From Bimuria novae-zelandiae CBS 107.79 (Eukaryota > Ascomycota > Dothideomycetes > Pleosporales > Didymosphaeriaceae): a stretch of 64,000 bases of DNA. Location of the stretch: the NCBI GenBank assembly GCA_010015655.1, contig ML976714.1, positions 355,666 through 419,665 of the forward strand, written 5' to 3'. The notes under the pieces are model-generated. The model made no database searches. It saw only the letters and a list, made by a program, of their open reading frames with translations, and was not told the origin of the DNA. The position numbers and the translations under genes were made by a program. Positions 23,951 through 37,619 of the stretch are shown here, piece after piece; positions within the stretch are counted from its first letter, which is position 1; every line of letters starts with the position of its first letter.

Positions 23951-25934
23951 TTACATCTTATCCAAACTCCCCACCCCCACCAACTCCGCGCCGCCCTCCC
24001 CCTCGCTCCCCTCCCCCTTCACCGTCCCCTCCTCCCCAAGCATCAAATGCTCCACATTAACCTTCGGGCCCTTAAACCACTTCCTCGCACTCACGAGCCA
24101 CCACACCGTAATCAGAAACATGGGTCCGCCGTACACGAGACACGTCCAGTTCATGTCTTCGAGGGTAAGATCGGGGGATGTGACGGAGGGGAAGCATAAG
24201 ATGGGCACCATGAGGGCGACGAAAGCCGAGGCGGTGGTGCCGATGGGGATGCTCGCGCGGCCGAGATGCCAAGGGCCGGGGCGGAAGCGGGTGCCCACGA
24301 AGAAGACGCGGATGAAGATTGGGGTTGTGAATGCTGGATAACCGTCAGCTTTAGTATAACCAGTTTCTGTCTCTGCTTGCAGACTGTTCCCTCCTTCGGG
24401 TAAGGGGATTTATATGTCTTCGATAGGGGAAAGGGCGAGACTCACCAACGAACGCCGCAATAGCCCCGATACTAAACAGCGCGCCCACCGCTAATTCTCC
24501 GCCAAAGATCAACAGCAGCGAGAGTATACCGATGATGCAGTTAAACCACACAGCGTTCACGGGAGTTTTAGTAGTGGGATTAATACGCTTGATCCACCAA
24601 CTCCCGGGGAAACAATCATCCCGCGCATACGCAAACGTCACGCGACTTGCCGCTATCATACACCCCTGCCCCATACTAAACCCAGCGATAATCGTTAGCG
24701 TGAGGATAGTCAAAACCATTTTGGTTGGCATGCACTGGATCAGATACGCGGCGAACGGCTGGCCTAGCTCGGATTCAAGGACTTCATTGATGTCGACGAC
24801 GGTGTAGGCGACCACGAGTTGTAGGAACCATCCGAATGTCCCGCCCACGGCGGAGGTTAGTACGATGGCGCGCGGGGACGCGATGTTCGCGTTTGAGCAC
24901 TCCTCCGCGAGGTGGAAGGGCGAGTCATAGCCGCTCATTGTCCAGATGACTGCTACGAAGGACATGAGCACTGAGATGCCCGGGGGGAAAGATGTGCCTT
25001 CGTAGATGGTGCCCCAGACCTCTGAGGAGGGCGTGAAGCGTGGGAGACCTCGTGAGGGGCGGTCGGTGCCGGCGGGGATGAGAACGAGGACGACGATGAG
25101 GGCGAGGATATTGAAGGTGGAGCCGACGGTGTTGATTTGCGCGAGAGATTTTGTGGGGAGGGAGGACATGATGCCATGGAGGAGCATGATGAAGACGGTT
25201 AGGAGGAAGGTTTGGTAGTTCGTTGGCACATAGTCCTGATTCTGTATCGACGCCGCGGCGAGAATCATGGCTGCTGTGCCGTAGTTGACTACCCAATTCC
25301 CCTGTTAGTCCCATCCATACGTATACGGACAGTAGGTAACCTTCTGGAAATTTAGACATAGGGGAGAGGGAGAGGAATCATACCACTCGGCGCAGCAGTA
25401 ACCTGCCCCAACCAATTACTCCACCCCGTAATCCACGCCGCGAACGGCCCCCACCCCGGCGGCGCCAGCACCGCACTCGCATAGTACAACCCCCCGCTCG
25501 TCGGCATACTCGAACACAGCTCCGCCATGCTACATGCTACGCTCTGTATACCCACCATAGCTACCACCCAGCCCCAAGTCATTCCTATACTTCTCGTCAG
25601 CTCCCCATCACCAACACTTCCCCTTTCCCCTCTCAACCCCAACTCTTCGAGACAGGATCAAGGAAATGATGAGGCAAGACGTACCAGCCGTCCCCGCATA
25701 CCCCATCCCATAATACAGCGTACTCGCAAAACTCGGCAACAACCCGAGCACCGCAAAACTCACGCAAAACGTCGTAAACAGGCTAAACTCTCTTTTAAAC
25801 TCGCTTTTGTACCCCAGCGCGGCCAACACTTCATCATCACCGGAGAAGCCTCCTCCATTGCTGGAAACGGGGATGTCGCCGTCGGCCAGGATCGAGGTTA
25901 CCGGCTCGTCGGCGACGCGTCGTTTGGAGGCCAT
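23951..25934 (-). CDS. Amino acid/choline-type permease (APC superfamily)
   Basis: Four exons on the minus strand (25934-25685, 25584-25384, 25288-24446, 24333-23951) give 558 residues in one frame. Introns of 100, 95 and 112 nt have GTACGT, GTATGA and GTGAGT donors and TAG, TAG and CAG acceptors. The ATG at 25934 (MASKRRVADEP) is chosen because the upstream codon opening the frame is TTG. The protein has an acidic N-terminus, then about 12 hydrophobic segments. Landmarks include LAALGYKSEFKREFSLFTTF, FVAVIWTMSGYDSPFHLAEE and ITGWSNWLGQ, typical of the fungal amino acid/choline transporter group (GABA, choline or amino-acid permeases). It should be a proton-coupled importer at the plasma or vacuolar membrane. 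The substrate cannot be told from sequence. Confidence 0.88.
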
Positions 25935-26806
25935 TGCTATCTCTTTCAATCTGTATGCTCACACGCCGTAGAGTAATCGGGAGAAAGAGAGGACGCGACC
26001 AAGTCCAGATGAAAGGACCCTATCATCTTAATACACCTCTCCTCTCGCGCAAAAGCCACGACTTGCGATCGCTCACGCCCATCGCAAACAGGCAACTCTA
26101 CGCAGCACCCCCAGCAAATGACGGCACACGCGGGGACCTAATCTGCACGTTATACGGGAGCGAGTCGCGTCGCCCTAGGCTAGCCTTCCCTCCCCTCCCG
26201 GGGGCGTGAACCATTTCTTGAGTGCACGCGGGATACCCCGCAATATCTCGTCCTTGAGCGGCGGAAGCCGAGGGTGCGGAAGTGCTGCGCTGGTGGGTGA
26301 AGTAGGAATGAGGTCACCAGTAATGAGGAACGATGTAGTGCAGAGGTAGTATAACGAAGTAATCGATGCATGATACAACTCGATCTTATCTGCGCGACAT
26401 GGGCTATGCGAGCGTGGACACCCTGCGGAACATCAAGCCAGGGTCCTTAGCCGCACGATAAGACTATCACTATCACCAACCCAACCACCTCGCGACGAAA
26501 AACGCGTGTAAATCGAAATTCATAATCTCATGCTCTCGCTCAAGGCTGCCGTATGATACACTCGAAAGCGCCGTGCCACACCCGCCCAGCGCAAATATGA
26601 ACTAGCTCCCAAAACAACCGAAGAATATGTGAGAAACCATGCTAAGGAGCAACCGCTCCTCCGAACAGCAAATCCCATTTTAGAGAATGGCTTGTGGCCA
26701 TTGTTCGTTCGTTTCTCTATCATTTACTCATCCCATCACACTTTGCTTGCTTTACCTCCCTTCTCACACCTTCGCCACCAGACAGTCGTGTCCGTCCCAC
26801 TTGCGT
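25935..26806. other. Intergenic spacer, permease promoter and calnexin 3' side
   Basis: No supported gene or repeat. It holds the 5' region of the permease gene and the 3' end of calnexin; open frames are short and overlap on both strands. Confidence 0.45.
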
Positions 26807-28759
26807 TTACGAGGCAGAAGAACGAGTGGTGCGCTTGTTCAACTCAGCCTGCGCCTTCTCAGTGCCAGTAGTGGTCGCCTCAGCAGCCTTGTCCTTCGCG
26901 TCAGCGGTAACCTTCTTGGCCTTGTCGGCCTGGGCCTTGAGCTGCTCCTTGGAGGGAGCAGCGCTGGAGCCCCCGAAGAGAGCAGAGACAATGATAGCGA
27001 GCACAGTGACGACAATGACACCAAGACCACCGGCAACCTCAGGGACGAACTTGATGGCCTCGACGGGGTCGCGCTGGAAGATCTCAATGAAGAGGTTGAC
27101 CTTCTCCTTGATGTAAAGTACAGGATCGTCCTTGAAAACGAGGTCAGAAGGTGACTTGGGCTTCTCATCAACCTTGGGCTTGCTGGCCTCCTCCTCAGCC
27201 TTCTCAGCGGCGATCTTGATGTCGAAGGTCTCCTTCTTGAGCTTCTCAGCATCTTCGATGGAGTGGCCGATGTAAATGTTGTCAAAGAGGATGTCGTTCT
27301 GCATGGTCCAAATCTCGAAACCGATAGCGCCAATGGGCTCGAAGTTAGCCGGGGTCTTGTCCTCGAAGTAATCGGGGTTGGGGATCTTGCGAGGAGCCCA
27401 GACGCCCTTGTAGGCAGGGTTGTCGATGTACGGTGCGGTCCACTTGCCCTTGTAGGCGGGGTTCTTCTTCATGGGAGGTTCCCACTTGCCACAGCCAGAG
27501 ACCTCGTCACACTTGGGGTTGGGAACAGTAGGCGCGACCCAGTCACCGTCCTCCTCGTCATCCCAGTCCTCGGGCTTCTCGGCCTCAGGGTCGGGGATGG
27601 TGGAGGGCTCGTCCTCGAGCCAGTCCTCAGGCTTGGTGGCCTCCTCGTCAACAATCTCAAAGGGAGCCTCCTCGTCCCAGTCTTCCGGCTTGGTAGCCTC
27701 GGGGTCAGGAATACGGGCCTCATCAACCCAGTCCTCTGGCTTCTTGTCCTCCGCGTCGTCGATCTCCTTCTCAGGGTTGACAGAGGGGGTGAAGTCCTCA
27801 AGCAGAGTACCGTTGCGGATGGATTCGCCGTCAATCTTGATCTCGAAGCTGTTGTCGGGCTTGACGATGAGAGTGTAGAGGGAGGTGGTCTTGACGATAC
27901 GGGCCATGGGAGGGTTCTTGAGGTGCTTCTCCTCGTACTCGCCGGTCTTGGGGTTCTTGTGGCGGAAGATGAAGTGAACCTGCGGCTGTTAGACGCGGAT
28001 ATACGGGGAAGTTGGAGACGTCATACCTTGTTGGTGGCACCGCACTTGTCGGGACCAAACATGATGATGTAGGGCGAGCTGTTGGAGAACTCCTCGGCGT
28101 GGAGAGCCGCATTGTCCTGCAGGAGCTTCATGTAGGCTCCACCGCACTCCAGACCGTCTGTTCCCCCGTCAGTATACCGACAGACGTCAATTGGCTCGTG
28201 TTACTTACTCTGGAGCTTGACCTCATACTGGACAACGAGAGTGTTGTCCTTGTTGTTGACCGCCTTGGGGAACTTGGCCGAGATGGCGTGGTGAGCGGCC
28301 TTGTCCTTGAGTACGAGACCCTTGTCGCCCTCAATGCCCTTGAGAACTGAGGGCTCCTCAACGGACCAGGTGCCGACGTACGCCCACTCCTCTTCCGTTG
28401 ACTTATCGTCCTTCTTTGCGTGCGAGACCTTCCATCGAGAATCCCAGTCGTCTGTGAACTGTTCGAAAAATGGGGCTTTTATGGATGTGGGCTGTACGAT
28501 TGACGTCAGCAACGGTCCGCTATTGAGTTGGCGAAACGAACAAACGACAGCGGTGTAAAAGCTGCCAGATGGGCAATTCGCAGAGAGAAACTGCACCGAA
28601 GCTCCCCGTCGCATATTGCAGGGTCGGAAGGAGCGACCAGATACGTACGGTGAATGTAGACTTTGCTACAGAGGTCGTGGAGGGCGATGGCTCAGCTTCA
28701 GCATCCTCTGCGCGCACAAAGGCGGCAGCAAGAAGTGTAGCACCGACTGCGAGACGCAT
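26807..28759 (-). CDS. Calnexin
   Basis: Four exons (28759-28649, 28491-28209, 28157-28027, 27979-26807; introns 157, 51 and 47 nt) give 565 residues. Residues 1-17 form a signal peptide ([17 protein letters not shown]). A globular lectin domain follows ([20 protein letters not shown]). The Pro-rich arm has four KPEDW-type repeats (type 1) and then type 2 repeats such as GKWEPP, GKWTAP and GVWAP. A membrane helix ([20 protein letters not shown]) lies at about 492-512, followed by a ~53-residue Ala/Lys-rich cytosolic tail. Calnexin holds monoglucosylated glycoproteins in the ER and assists folding together with a PDI. No unfolded-protein-response element was confidently identified in the promoter. 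Length and domain order are normal for filamentous fungi. Confidence 0.96.
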
Positions 28760-30042
28760 TGTGGGCGATGCCTGCTAACTAGAGAGAGCAGGAGACGACC
28801 GACGGCGGGGAGAAGGTGGACAAGTTGTGAGCTGTTAGTGGGGAGGCTGAATGAATTATATAACGGCAGAGCTCCAGCGAAAGGCCACAGTTGACAGAAT
28901 GAGCTCGGGCCATTTAGTGCCTGCCGAAGCGGAGCGCCGCGACTTCCCCCCCCCCCATCGATGCTTCGAGAATTGTTCACGGTGATGCCACTTGGCACCT
29001 ATTCACCTTGTCCGTTTCAGCACTTATTACTTTGTCTGCAATTGTCTCATTTCCGCCTGAATAGATGCACCATGTACTGTCCGCGATCGTCTGTCTGTCC
29101 TTTCCCCGCGCCTTCCCCTCACCCGTCCCGCCGTGTGTACAACGTATGAAAGCTGCAGTACACGGTGCAGACATATTCAAAACAGTAGTTGCGCGATAAA
29201 CGCACGTTTGATTTGAACCGTGAGCGCAACTGTCGCACTGGTCGCTGTATGCGCAAAGGACAAATTGACCATCAATGCACCTTTCTTCCGCAAGGCCTTA
29301 TTACCTACGTACCAGTCAATGCGATACTGCACCGTGTTTACGTCGACGTAAACACGTAGCTAACTCATGTGACTTACGTGGTCCTAGGGCTAGTTTTGAT
29401 GTTTTAGCTTGGAGATGGATGCCCTCGGTGTAAACATGCATGGGAATACCGACATCTGCCCATAGAACTGTATAGCAGAAACTGAAGACCTCCCCAGGCT
29501 TGACACACGTGCAATCGAGTACTGTTGTCACTCTAGCGCGCACACCAATTGTACTTCCTAAAAAACCAATTTGTGTGCTTGGGTTTCTTCCCAGTGCCAC
29601 GATTGAATCCTACGCAGGTGGTGGGGCAGTGAGAAGAGAACGTTGAAATTCAAGTGTTGGCACCGGCTCCATATTTACTGGCTACAATAACGGACACGAT
29701 ATACTGACCGCTGTCGGACCAAATCCGACTGTCTTTGTCCCACAACGTTTTCAGTCACCCACACATTCCATCAGAAACACGTGCACTAATCTTAGATTCT
29801 CATTGTCATCAGTGAAAACCATAGCAATGGTATCACTCTTGCGCGGCAGTTACCCGTATATGTGCTGAGCTTCAATCGAAGCTGCCAAAAGCAGTGTACC
29901 CTCCCAGTCCAATCCTAGTGACCCTATCCAGGTTCCAGAACGAAAACGCTGTGTGCGCACAAAAGCCGACCCGAGTAAGCCAGCCTGGGAGAATGCTATG
30001 GACACAGCCGCCCGAACGCCAAAAAATGATAACGTCTGCTAG
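28760..30042. other. Intergenic region upstream of calnexin
   Basis: Promoter region of calnexin and 3' side of the Reg1-like gene. It includes an 11-C run at 28946-28956. Open frames such as 29316-29600 (-) lack any recognisable domain and are not called. Confidence 0.45.
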
Positions 30043-31830
30043 TCAATTTCCACCTTTCCACCCGACGTTCCAAATCACGTGGGCTATATCTCGCGCCGTG
30101 TTCACCGTATCTACCACTCTGCCTATTATGCCGGGCGCCGGCGGGTTGTCGTCTTCGTCTTCGAAAGGCATGAACATACCCGAGGGTGTGCGTCGTAGTC
30201 CGCTGGCACTAGACCCTGACAAGCTCTCGGCGGATTCGTCCGGAGGTATTGAATACGGATCTAAGGGCGTCGGAGTGTGCGGTCTCTTGACCTCGTATGC
30301 TCCTGCGGGGTTGAAGTTAAAGTCGTCGTCGTCGTCTTCCGGTAAAAGGAAATTGCTGGAAGGGCGGGAGGGTCGTAGAGTCTCTTGGGATGGGGAAGGC
30401 GATAGGCGACTGGAGCGGAAAAAGCCGGGCGAAGATAGGCTGTGTTGTTGTGATACATCCGGCGAATCGGTCCTGTATTTTAAGGTTGTGGGTTCTAGCT
30501 TTGCTATTGTCTTGTTCTCTCCGCTTATGCTCGTTTTTGAGCTTGTCCGCGACAGCGGTCGTTTTCTTCGCGACCGCTTCATCATGACCACGCCTTCGTC
30601 TGACGAGGAGTCGTCATCCCGGTACTTTGCCCAAGGGTTGTGATTGAAATCTTCCTCATCGTCTTCGTCAACGCCTTTGCATTCCACAGCGATGCATTGC
30701 TCAACCTTTTCGTCGAATCGAATGTGCTTCTTCTCTCCTTGGTCGGGTGTGATCAAACCAGATGTAGATTGTGATGATAAGTAATCAGTAGGGTCACGGC
30801 TGACGGTACGGGTCGGTATCACGGAGAAGTCCGAAGCGGTCGCACGGCCAACGAAGGGTCGTCGTCTCCGGCCGTCGAAGTTGACAATGGTAGCCTGCTG
30901 TGCTTGCACTGCTGCGGCAGCTTGGCTGACTAGTGATGATGTCGAGATGGACTTCTGCAGCATGACCTCGGACATGCTCCGCTTCTTCAGAATGGGCTTC
31001 TTGATAAGGAACGAGTTCGACTTGGACAAGCGGCTGGCCGGTTCCGAAGTGTGTTGACCAATGTGTCGATTCGCAGAGGTCTGCAGTGGACCATACAGCC
31101 AGGTCACGTCGCTCTCCTTCAACCTATCGGATAGTTAGCAAAAGTCAGCTATGATCTGCAAGATCGCCGGCACGATTTGCACGATTTGCACGATTTGCAC
31201 GATTTGCACGATTTGCACGTTTTCGCTGACATACCAATTCAGAGACTCCGGAGTCACGGTCTTGAGCCGGTACTGCAATTTTGCCCACTGTCGCCATGAC
31301 GCGTTCTCCAGACGCGACCGTTCGCCGTACACGTTGCGGTGCTCGACGATGTGCCGCCACGACGACCAGATGTCCTCCTCCTTCCAATCATAGGAGAGAT
31401 AGTCGACGTGCTGCGAGGGCTCAGGGCGCAGATTTGTGTCGTCTTCGGAGACCGGGACGTGGTCGGGCGTAGACGCGGGCGCTTCCGAGGGCGAGGGTGT
31501 GACGGTGGTGAGTAAGGGACTGGAGGGCGGCGCTTCTTCTTTGACGTCTTTGGTCTTTACAGCCGCGTTGTACGCGGGGAATGCGAGCCCCTCGTCCTCG
31601 CTGCTGCTCGATTCGTCCTGGTCTAGCGACAGACTGCTCGCGGGGGTCGACTGCACGGACGAGGTGCGCGACGAGCTCAACGAAGTGCGCAGATCGTTCA
31701 AGTCGGAGAAGGAGCATTTATTTCGGCGTATTTGGTGCGAGTCGAAGAAGGAGGCGTGCGAGGGCGACGAACGGAGCGGAGCGTGCTGCGATGACAACAT
31801 GTCCACGGGCGGCGCCATAACGTCTGCCAT
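30043..31830 (-). CDS. Reg1/Hex2-like PP1 regulatory subunit
   Basis: Two exons (31830-31235 and 31123-30043), joined through a 111-nt intron with GTATGT donor, CTAAC branch and GATAG acceptor, give 558 residues. The conserved block at about 143-212 (DYLSYDWKEEDIWSSWRHIV ... WLKESDVTWLYGPLQ, spanning the splice junction) matches the areA/GATA-like DUF1752 domain found in yeast Reg1/Reg2. Residues 330-335 read KKHIRF, a plausible RVxF-like docking motif for protein phosphatase 1. The C-terminus (IIGRVVDTVNTARDIAHVIW) is also Reg1-like. In yeast Reg1 targets the PP1 Glc7 to Snf1 and Mig1 in glucose repression; the same role is inferred here. The rest is Ser-rich, acidic and probably disordered. 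The intron carries a nonamer tandem repeat. Confidence 0.87.
31172..31216 (+). repeat. Five-copy 9-bp tandem repeat in an intron
   Basis: ACGATTTGC is repeated five times without change inside the intron of the Reg1-like gene. Perfect identity implies a recent, slippage-prone tract. If the intron were retained, the coding strand would read a Val-Gln-Ile repeat before a stop in the branch-point TAA. Confidence 0.95.
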
Positions 31831-33853
31831 TATGCGTGCGCGAGCTCAATGGCCGGCGCACAGTCTTTTGTATGTCTAACGGACCAAATCCTCCCTCCTC
31901 AGTGTGCTTGCGGGCGTGCTCGACATGCGGCTGCGGGCGGCGACTGCCGGTCTTATGCGGTAAGGAAGGGGCGGGCGAGTGCCTTGAGGCAGGTGCGGGG
32001 GGAGCACTGTGGTTGTGTGTTGTTATGGGCTGCCCGCGGAATGTGTCCCAGGACAGAGGTATGGAAGAACGACGTTATACCTGAGCGTGGGGATACGAGG
32101 ATGTTGGGATGCAGCTTGGAGGTACTTTGGGTGGATAGTTTGCGCTTTGGCCACGGCAGAGGTTTTTGGCAGGCGGGTAGTGAATGGCCTAGCCCAGAAA
32201 GTCGCTCACCCTAACACCGTGGGCCTCCCCGCCTTCTGGGCCTCATCCGTTGCCGGGATGCGCTCCACCCAGGCGGCTTGGCTTGCGGGGGGCCGCTTTC
32301 AGCACAACCGTGGGCCCTGGGCTGCAATTCGCAGCAGCGCGCGCAGTAGGGACATCCGCGCGTCCGTCGACAAAGTCCTCCGCGACTGTAGAGCACAACA
32401 GACACGCACCCACGCAGGCTCGTCAGGGGGTTTCCGCTGGCTCATGTCTACGCTCGGCTGATCGGTGCCCTGTGCAGCAGCGCCCAACAGGCGAAAGAGC
32501 CTGGGCCCGCCGCCGCTCTTGCCCGGTTCTTAAAGATAGCCCACAGACGCTAGAAAATTTCGAGGGCTCCTCTTCCTCTCAAGCTCGCGCTATCGAGACC
32601 GAGTGCGCTATCAGGAACTCGCTGCGTGCCCAAGGCATGCGTAACCTGCCGTCGTGTTACTCGCTCGGTTCGCTGCACACCGCGGTAGCTGCGCACTTAG
32701 GCCCTCAACACTAGACCTGTTATCTCGATACAAGGCAGCATGACGATTGCTTCATTTTCAAATGCTCCGGAGGCCTGCTATCTGCAGACGATGATACTCC
32801 TACGCAAGGGTCCACCCAGGGTTCTGTCGGCAGCGTGCGGGGCTCATCAGACCAGTTGTCAGATCATGCTCGCTGTTCCAGCATAACAACACCATCGTGT
32901 CCCAATGTAGCGGGAGGCCAATGTCCTTCAAGCTCGCGACTCCGATATGGGCCTCGTCAGCCGCTATCAAACTTTGTCTCCGCACTTTTACCGCTCGTCT
33001 TTGTTTTATCCTTCAACGCTGCGTGACAAAGAACCGCCGAATCTCCGCGTCTCCCCTACTCTGTTGGACAATGCTCTGGTTGTTTTGCCCTTGTCAAATC
33101 AATTACAGAACCATCCAACACGCATACTACCGTTCCCTTGCGATTGTCGTCGGACCACCGCCCTTGGAACGTGTTTCACTCATTTGGCAATTGATCAGTT
33201 AATTTCACGTTCCAATAACGGGAAACCCATCCGAATCTCCCTCCGAGCTTTGAATCCTGATTATCAACTATGTTCAATGACAGCGCGGAGGCACAGCGTC
33301 AGCGACGTTGTACATTGTACGGCTTTGTGTTGTATGATGGGCACAACAAATGTGGTATCGCAACATCTGTCAACTTCCCTGAAACTGGGACAGTCAGCTG
33401 TCTCTTCATCAATGCCAAAAGCCATCCCGGATCAGTCCCTTAGCACAGGTTTCGTCCCAGCCTGAGGCTAATAGGCGCAGTTTCACGTGTAGCCAAGCAC
33501 GGGACCAAGCTTTGGGCGCAGGTACAGCCGTTGGATGGCCGTTGATTATCGTCGCTCTCTTCACGACACACTCCACCGAGCGTGCCCGCTGTAGGTTGCA
33601 CGGCTCTCACAACCGTTTTTGCCAAACGCGACATGGTGCACCCTCAAAGATCGCCCACCCAAGTGCCGATTCGCCCCGCAAATCTAGTCATTCGAACATC
33701 GGAATTTGACGACGACCCGATCCGAAACATCATCCCGTCATGGCCGTTTTTTTGTACGAAGGCATGCAGCAAAGCTTGTCCCACTGCCCACTGTTTGACC
33801 ATGCGCGCTTGACCACAGCTTTTACCCGGACATTTTTCTGGTAACCTTCAACC
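31831..33853. other. Divergent intergenic region between Reg1-like and MFS genes
   Basis: A 2-kb region with the two promoters. Several GC-rich open frames occur (for example 32009-32461 and 32250-32714, +), but they overlap one another and show no domains or splice logic, so no gene is called. Confidence 0.45.
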
Positions 33854-35960
33854 ATGGTACCGCGCCCCATCGATGATGCTGTGTCCGAATCGCGATCGAC
33901 GTTACTAAACCCAGCGCCTATGACGGACAAGGACTTCAAAGCAACCGACACGCCCGCGAGCAGCGCGAGTTTAGGCCAAGTTGCAGGAAACGACGCATAC
34001 CTACCTTCAACGACCCCCACAGATACACCAAAAGGCGACGACGCAGCAGCAAATGGCGATCACGAGGCGCAACCTGCAGCCGACGCGCAAGATGGAAGCC
34101 CTCAAAGGAGCAAGCTCAAAATCGCGTTGATCATGCTCTCCCTGTGTATTGCTGTACTCCTCGTAGCGCTCGACATCTCCATCGTAACGACCGCTTTACC
34201 GACCATCGCCGAACAATTCAACTCCGCGTCTGGATACACTTGGGTCGGGTCCGCCTACCTGATCGCGACGTCGGCAGCGACGCCAATATGGGGCAAAATT
34301 TCTGATATATTTGGGAGGAAGCCGATCCTGCTGGTTGCCAATGCCATCTTCTTTGTCGGCTCCCTGCTGGCGGCCGTCTCCGTCAACATGGACATGCTCA
34401 TAGCAGCGCGCGTTGTTCAAGGCACTGGTGGCGGGGGTTTGATCGTGCTGGTCAACATTTGCATATCGGATCTGTTTGCCATACGAGAAAGAGGAGCGTA
34501 CTTTGGCATCATAGGGGGTGTCTGGGCCTTGGCTTCCAGCATGGGACCCATCGTGGGAGGCGCCTTCACGCAGAACGTCAGCTGGAGGTGGTGTTTCTAT
34601 CTGAACCTACCCTTTGACGGCCTGGCATTCGTCATCATACTGTTCGTCTTGGACCTTCACACACCGCAGACGCCGCTATGGGAGGGTCTCAAAGCCGTCG
34701 ACTGGCTTGGCTCATTGACCATGGTCGCCGGCACCATCATGGTGCTTCTCGGATTGGAGTTCGGTGGAGTCACCTTCCCTTGGGCTTCGGCGACCGTCAT
34801 CTGCCTGATTGTATTTGGAGTACTAACCATTGGATTGTTCTTCCTCGTCGAACACCGCTTTGCGCCGTACCCCTTGATGCCGCTCGATCTCTTTTTCAAG
34901 AGATCGAACATGGCGGCTCTGGGCGTCTGCTTCTTCCACGCCTTCGTTTTCGTCTCTGCGTCTTACTTCCTTCCGCTCTACTTCCAAGCCGTACTTGGTG
35001 CCACGCCCATCCTCTCGGGGGTTTATCTGCTCCCGACCGCACTATCTTTATCGTTCCTATCTGCCTTTACGGGCATCTTTATCCGGAAGACAGGGCAATA
35101 TTTACCGTGTATCTGGTTCGGACTCGTCTTCATGGTGGCAGGATTCGGAACCTTCATCGACCTCGGCCCTAATTCATCCTGGGCCAAGATCATCATCTAT
35201 CAAGTAATCGCAGGCATCGGCGTTGGTCCGAACTTCCAGTCTCCTCTTATCGCTCTACAGAGTCTAGTTCCGGTACGTGTTCCGACTTCCCCGTTATCCT
35301 CCGTAATTTCCCTGTATGCTTCTGCATGCTCATGTGCCTAACGTTTAGTCTCTTCGGCTGGACGCACTTCATGAACTCTAACCTCCCAACACCCCCAGCG
35401 ACCCACTTTCCGTCAGCGCGACGCATTACTAACGTCTCCTGCAGAAACGCGATATTGCAACTGCAACCGCTACGTTCGGCTTTGTCCGCAACCTCGGCTC
35501 TGCCATCTCCATCGTCGTCGGCAGCGTCGTATTTCAGAATGAGATGATTTCCAAGCAGCCCATGCTCCGCGGCGCTCTCGGCGACCAGGCCGCAGCCTTT
35601 GGCGGTGGCTCTGCGGGGGCGAACGTCGGATTAATCGAGATGCTCCCCGAGAACGAAAAGGCCATTGCGAAACAGGCCTTCTCAGACTCTTTGTCAACCA
35701 TGTGGATCCTGTACGTGTGTTTCGCCGGTGCGGGGCTGCTTGTCAGCTTTTTGATCACGAAAAACACGCTGTCTAAACAGCACGAGGAGACCAAGACGGG
35801 TATGGAAGCGGAGAAAGAGAAGAGGATCGAGAGGGGGGCGGCAAGAGAGGAGAAGCGGAAGAGCAAGCGTGTGAGTCGGGACGGTCTTGCGAGTGCCCAG
35901 GCGAGTAAGGGCGACCTGATGGCGGATATGGAGAAGGGAGCTATACACGATAAACTGTAA
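33854..35960 (+). CDS. MFS multidrug-type transporter (DHA2-like, 14 TM)
   Basis: Exons 33854-35272 and 35445-35960, with a 172-nt intron (GTACGT donor, TGCAG acceptor), give 644 residues. After an ~85-residue hydrophilic N-terminus come about 14 hydrophobic segments. Landmarks are LDISIVTTALPTIAEQFNS in TM1, motif A GKISDIFGRKP between TM2 and TM3, ARVVQGTGGGG in TM4 and the antiporter motif C region IIGGVWALASSMGPIVGGAF in TM5. This is the signature of fungal DHA2 drug:H+ antiporters, including efflux pumps for toxins and azoles. The C-terminus is a long charged helix (EAEKEKRIERGAAREEKRKS). It should export small molecules at the plasma membrane. No biosynthetic genes are nearby, so the substrate is unknown. 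Confidence 0.92.
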
Positions 35961-35983
35961 TACGCCGCCACTGTGGAAGGAGG

Positions 35984-36604
35984 CTAATATTTTCTCGTTG
36001 GCTTTAATAGCATATATCTAATTTTTCTTTGAGGCAGTTCGCCTCTGCACATTATATTTACACTACCACACACCCCCTTCAACTCACACAACCCCTCCCC
36101 TAAATCATCTAACCCCACCTCCCCTTCCTCCCCCTCCCTACGACCCTTAATCCCCAAGGTACCCCTAACCCAACTCCCCAACTCCCTCCCCACGCCCTTC
36201 CACTCCGCCCCATACCTCCCCTCCTCAGCACTCGGCGAAGCCGACGTATACTTTACGCGCCACCGCCAGTCTTCGAACCGCACTTCTCGCCCCTTATCCT
36301 TATCCAGGCGAGCGAGGAGGAGCGCTCTTTGGTGTAAGCAGAGGGCGCAGTGCGCTGTGGCAGGGATCGCTGATGATGAGGTGGTGTGAGCGGTAGCTGG
36401 AGCGGATGCGGGAGGGTGAGGGGATACGGGAGCGGGGAACGGAGACGTAGGGGGCGACGACCGCGCATCTCCGCGCGTCTTTGCTTTCGTCGCTTCGGAG
36501 GCCAGTGTTGTGGGGTGTATGGGAAGGCGGCGCAACTCCGCACCAGTACCGCGGACGTCGTCGTGTGCCTGCATCCGAGGACGATGTAGAATTTGTAGAA
36601 GCAC
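35984..36604 (-). CDS. Hypothetical 206-residue protein
   Basis: A single open frame just downstream of, and convergent with, the MFS gene. It has a Pro/Ser/Ala-rich first half, a Cys pair (AHCALCLHQ) and a more ordered stretch (REVRFEDWRWRVKYTSAS, GVGRELGSWVRGTLG). No family was recognised. Its initiator is uncertain: the frame opens at 36604, but a start at the downstream Met near residue 11 is equally possible. A real gene is plausible because the frame is long and the amino-acid use protein-like, but there is no independent support. Confidence 0.4.
   Translation of the reverse strand: MLLQILHRPRMQAHDDVRGTGAELRRLPIHPTTLASEATKAKTRGDARSSPPTSPFPAPVSPHPPASAPATAHTTSSSAIPATAHCALCLHQRALLLARLDKDKGREVRFEDWRWRVKYTSASPSAEEGRYGAEWKGVGRELGSWVRGTLGIKGRREGEEGEVGLDDLGEGLCELKGVCGSVNIMCRGELPQRKIRYMLLKPTRKY

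Positions 36605-37619
<1,015 letters not shown>

Noticed and set aside
27263..28072. 269-residue plus-strand frame opposite calnexin
   Set aside because: Antisense of the repetitive KPEDW-type arm; composition follows the sense codons.
29316..29600. 94-residue minus-strand frame upstream of calnexin
   Set aside because: No domain, no start context and no conserved composition; consistent with chance.
31171..31219. Possible CRISPR-like short repeat array
   Set aside because: The units are contiguous 9-mers without spacers and lie in a eukaryotic spliceosomal intron.
32009..32714. GC-rich plus-strand frames of about 150 residues between the Reg1-like and MFS genes
   Set aside because: Two overlapping frames with equally unconvincing sequence, no motif and no splice partners.
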